Source of the DNA: Acanthamoeba sp. SK_2022b
Taxonomy: Eukaryota; Discosea; Longamoebia; Acanthamoebidae
Direction of reading: 5' to 3'
Assembly (NCBI GenBank): GCA_027943245.1
Contig: JANDJZ010001713.1
Location: 1-50,000 of the forward strand
DNA: 50,000 nucleotides
Part shown: positions 46,365 through 50,000 of the stretch, in pieces
Layout of the letters: each line of letters starts with the position of its first letter
Position numbering within the stretch: position 1 is the first letter of the stretch
Made by a program: the position numbers and the translations under genes
The notes under the pieces: model-generated
What the model was told of the DNA's origin: nothing
Seen by the model: the letters and a program-made list of their open reading frames with translations, nothing else
The model's database searches: none

Positions 46365-48149
46365 TGAAGAAATAAAAATGTTTGTCTCTCATGTCAGACA
46401 TCACTGGCGTGGACAATTAAGCTGCACACAGTAGGTCGGGGAGCATGCAGTTACCTCAGCACAGATGTCTCGCACCAGGCCAGGTGCTCAACAGCTCACT
46501 ATGCACAACTACACGTGCCGGCAGAAACCGGTGGGCCTGGACAGAATACCGCCAGATATGCACCTGTCTCTTTTTGAGAACGTTGTCGTGACAAGCACCG
46601 TTGCTTCCACTTTGTTCTATTTTTGAGTTGGCTTCAGGTCCGGTGCAAGCATACATGAAGTACTGCCTTCCCAAGGACAGGTGGATGACCGTGCCAGAAC
46701 AGTCATGCGCTCTCCTCTGACACCTCTCAGAAGATTCAAGGCCTTATAGGCAGGTGCCACCTACCATTAGCCTTAGTGTTGAATATCTTCCAGAAGTACC
46801 TCGCCATTGATTAAGGTAAGGAAGGAGAGAGAATCCCTCTCGGGCTACCAAATCTTAAACTTATCCATTGGCTTGTCGGTGCGCATAGCCATGACCTGTA
46901 CCCACAAGCTCACCAGCCACGGGAAATGTGCGCTGTCAAGCCCCCCTGTACATATGGCCAAGTACACAAGGAGAATTGAATGCATGTGCGTATACCATAT
47001 GGGATATCCTTGGAACGTTCACATGGTCGTACTAGAGGATTCCTCTCCTCATCCTCGATGTCGTCTCAATTGCCTCACCTACAACGCCTGCGGTCCATCT
47101 CCCTTCCTCTTGACATCGCCGTTGGCTAGATCTTTGGGGCCCTCGTTATTGTCCTTAACGCCCCTAGTGTCTTCTTCTACTCTCCTTTTTCGTTTGGTAG
47201 TGCCTCTGCCAGCTGATCGCCGACCTGCTTGGCCTCGCCCCTGGCCTTATCGTTGACCACGACTGTGTTTACACTTGCCAGCTGCGCCTTCAACTTGCCT
47301 ACACCTGTGCCTTCGGCGCCAGTTAGCCTGTTTGGCAGCATGATACATTCCTTCTGGAAAGTCAGGCAGTCATAGCAACCACCAAAGCTAAAGAACTAGG
47401 TGCGGTGTCGCTAGTGAGAAGTTGATATTACTAACATCCTGAGCAGGGAGCGTCTCGAGGGCAGGAGCATTGGATAGGCTTCAGTCTGTGCAACTTTGCT
47501 GCCGGCGATACGACTGTGCAAGGTTCTCCTTCAGCAATCTACACACGATCAACTGAACTCATCTCTCACCGTGGTCCACGGTACGTCTCTTCCACCGATC
47601 CTCACCTTCGTCAACGGCCCTCATCTTCTAATTGACGTGGTCCTCTACGTCTTCTTTTTGCATTGATATAAGCACTCACTCTTTGTAAGACATGCCTTTT
47701 ATGCCTGCGCTGGCTGGTTCCATGTGGAGTTCACCATCGGCTGCTGAAGCGCTCGCCACACCAACGTGTAAGTGAACAGCCTTGCTTTCATAGTCCCCGA
47801 CCATCTCACTGAGCTTTACTTTGGGGTGACCGTGGATGCCGACGCCAACAGCTTTGTTTGGGCACGCGACTACGATATCAATTGTTGATAATCGCTTCCA
47901 GGCATGTCGCGTACTCTCCGCTACTCTGCATCTGACATCTGAAAGGTGGGCAGATATGCGCATGGGCAAGGCCGGCATTCTTTTTGATAGCTGGAGTAGG
48001 ATTTATGTTACCATTGCTACTCGACGCTTGTCGCCGCTGCGATCTCTCAAGAGGCTAATGGCGAGGCCTGTTCATATGCACAGGAGATAAGGGAGAAGGG
48101 CTATGACACCTCGCATGCTGTCCACCATCAGGTGCGTAGATCACTCTCC
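46365..48149. other. No intact gene recognised
   Basis: About 1.8 kb after the RING-protein gene. Short frames occur on both strands (plus 46807-47256, minus 47676-47978) but with stops and no domain I can name. One piece (VTVDADANSFVWARDYDIN, 47824-47880) looks protein-like and may belong to the decayed gene to the right. Confidence 0.4.
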
Positions 48150-49800
48150 GCCAAGGTAAGCTGTTCATCATTTGGGGTCCGTAACATGCTTGGATACATC
48201 AGGGTGGCCTTGCCTCCGACACGTTGGTGCAACTACATACGGAAGCGGGAAAGGATGGCCTCGGCGGTCGACGTCGAGGGCACCTTTACGACCGGCGCCT
48301 TGTCGACCGTGGTGCTTGTGGGGAGATCAACAGAGGCGGCGTCATTTCCATCAGCGGCTCGTGCGGCTGAGAGGGCTCGCATGAGCAGCTCGACCATCAT
48401 CAGCGGCCTCGGCGACAAGCAGCGCAGTGGGCCAACGCTCACAAAAACCGGCACCGTGGAGTGGCGGGAGGGCACCATCGTCCTCATGAGAGCTCGCGGC
48501 TAGACCTGCTAAGAACAACGGCATGGCCCTGAGCCGCAGCGCAAGCGTGACTGGTGGCTAACGCTCGTGGACTCGACACACGTGACCAGCAACGGCGCAG
48601 GCTGCCTAACCGTGAGCAGAACTATGCCACCGTGACCATGAAGTGCCGCGTCGGATGCAACGGGCGTATCGACGATCGATGGCTGCAGCACGTTCGTCGT
48701 CAAACGTGCGCGCTTGCCACTATCCGCGGCACTTGGCTCGTCGTCAAGTGTGGTCACCTGATCAACCAGGGCACCCTCGCCTGGGTGGGCGGCGTGATCG
48801 ACCTCCAGGCCAACTCCACAATCACCAACGCCGCCACCGGTGTGAACCGTGCCCGACGCGGCGCAGGCCGTCACCTGCGGCTGCCGGGGCTCGCCAGCGA
48901 CGTAGCTCTGCTCAACGTGGGACGCATCGTGCAGACGACCACCACTACGGTCTCGTTCGAGGTGGTAGCAATCGCCTCGTGCAGGTCTAGCGTGGTAACG
49001 TCGCGCTCAAGATAATCGTGGGCCAGGAGACGGCGAAGGGGTGTGCTCGATATCGGCCGCGGCGCGCCCATGGTCGACTACAACGTGATCGCGTGCAGGC
49101 TGGATCCAGGTCATGCTGGTCAACGGCTACGTGACGAGCACGCACTTCTACATGGTGATCACCATGACCGGCTCGGTGGGCTCCCACTCCGGTATAGGGT
49201 GGCCCAGGGCTTCCAGGGCTCATTCACGGTCATCAACAACACCACCAGCACCTCCATCCAGCGGAGCCCATGGTGTGTCCCACAATCTGCTCGCTCAGAA
49301 GCACCTGTAGCCCCCAGCACACGTGCCTGTGCTCTGTGGGCTTCAGGGGATGCTCGACGCCCGTCCTGTCGTGCCCCAACTCGTGCTCCGGCCACAGCAC
49401 CTGCTTAAACGGCGGGTGTGCATGCGCCGGCGGCTGGTTGGGCATGGACTGCTCGATAGCGCCCGAACTTCCCCAACGGCTGCTTGGGCCACGGCACCTG
49501 CGCCGCCAGCGGCGTGTGCATGTGCTGCCTCGTCTACACCGGCAGAGCGCGCGACCAGGAGACCAGCAACAACGTGCACTGACTTCAGGGGCAATGGTGT
49601 GCTGCGACGATGGCATGTGCGTTGGCTGGAGCTGCCTCCCGTGCGGGTCTGCACCGTGTGCCCAATGGCCGTGTTTAAGTACAACCATTTCTTCTTCTTC
49701 AAGCTCGTCATCTACACCCCTCGACTGCGATACCCTGCTCGAGGTTAACCGCCCTTGCCCCTGCTCCCCGCCCAGTCCCTGAGCGGCCCACCAGCACACA
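48150..49800 (+). pseudogene. Frame-broken remains of an adhesin-like protein with beta-helix-type repeats and EGF-like modules
   Basis: Coding-like stretches appear in changing plus-strand frames. INRGGVISISGSCG (about 48328-48369), GTVEWREGTIVL (48452-48487) and LINQGTLAWVGGVIDLQANSTITNAA (48759-48836) look like successive rungs of a right-handed beta-helix adhesin. FTVINNTTSTS follows (49226-49258), then Cys-rich EGF/tenascin-like pieces (CPNSCSGHSTCLNGGCACAG, 49375-49434; CLGHGTCAASGVCMC in another frame). The jumps between frames and the interspersed stops do not look like introns with clear GT/AG borders, so I call it a pseudogene. Assembly errors could also cause the shifts. Confidence 0.55.
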
Positions 49801-50000
49801 CTGACATTCTGCCCGTCGCCGCGCAAGGTCCAGTTCGACATGGCATTCCCTTTCTTGCTCTGCGCTGGAAGCTGGCTGGCTCGCACAAGCAGGTGTTCTC
49901 CACGTGGCAGCCGATAGTGGACGCGGTCCGCCAGCGCAATCGGTCGACCAAGTAGCAGGGCCAGCAAATCCAACGCTGAAGTGCCTCCTTTCTGGGAGCA

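Overview
This is a window of a GC-rich, intron-dense eukaryotic nuclear genome. Short introns (mostly about 60-150 bp, often with gta- donors), very tight gene spacing and the domain repertoire point to an amoebozoan, most likely Acanthamoeba or a close relative. The repertoire includes TKL receptor kinases, a DH-PH RhoGEF, Sin1, MORN-RING proteins and a His-Me finger endonuclease. The species is an inference from gene content; no rRNA or marker gene is present.

Region 1 (1-23.3 kb) is dominated by one unusual gene family. Three copies encode a secreted-type leader, an animal-heme-peroxidase domain most like the N-terminal peroxidase-like domain of dual oxidases, a DOMON domain, one membrane helix, a cytoplasmic MSP/ASH-like Ig-fold domain and a TKL-type protein kinase. 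Copy A runs on the minus strand and leaves the window at base 1. Copy B is complete on the plus strand (3090-9901); I could splice it by hand into 26 exons that stay in frame. Copy C is complete (about 16665-23307). A relic of a fourth copy lies just downstream of B. In all three copies the distal heme-pocket Asp and His of the peroxidase are replaced, whereas the kinase keeps every catalytic motif. The protein therefore looks like a receptor kinase whose sensor is a dead or repurposed peroxidase joined to a possible heme- or sugar-binding DOMON domain. A and B are inverted, head-to-head duplicates sharing a nearly identical tract that includes an intron and its microsatellite.

Between B and C lie four unrelated genes: a TMEM135-like membrane protein, a DsbA-fold thioredoxin-like protein, an acid ceramidase/NAAA-like amidase and the signal peptidase subunit SPCS1. 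After C comes a sparse zone (23.3-26 kb) holding an AT-richer intronless His-Me finger endonuclease gene and a secreted dirigent/allene-oxide-cyclase-like protein.

Region 2 (26.7-46.4 kb) is compact and housekeeping-like: a 4-coumarate-CoA-ligase-like enzyme with a peroxisomal AKL terminus, NAA35 (NatC), a small secreted protein, Sin1 (TORC2), a DH-PH RhoGEF with a DNAJC11-type tail, a DUF89/PANK4-like phosphatase and a MORN-coiled-coil-RING protein. Sin1 and the RhoGEF are divergent neighbours 227 bp apart.

Region 3 (46.4-50 kb) has no intact gene. Its right half contains frame-broken remains of a large adhesin-like protein with beta-helix-type repeats and EGF-like modules.
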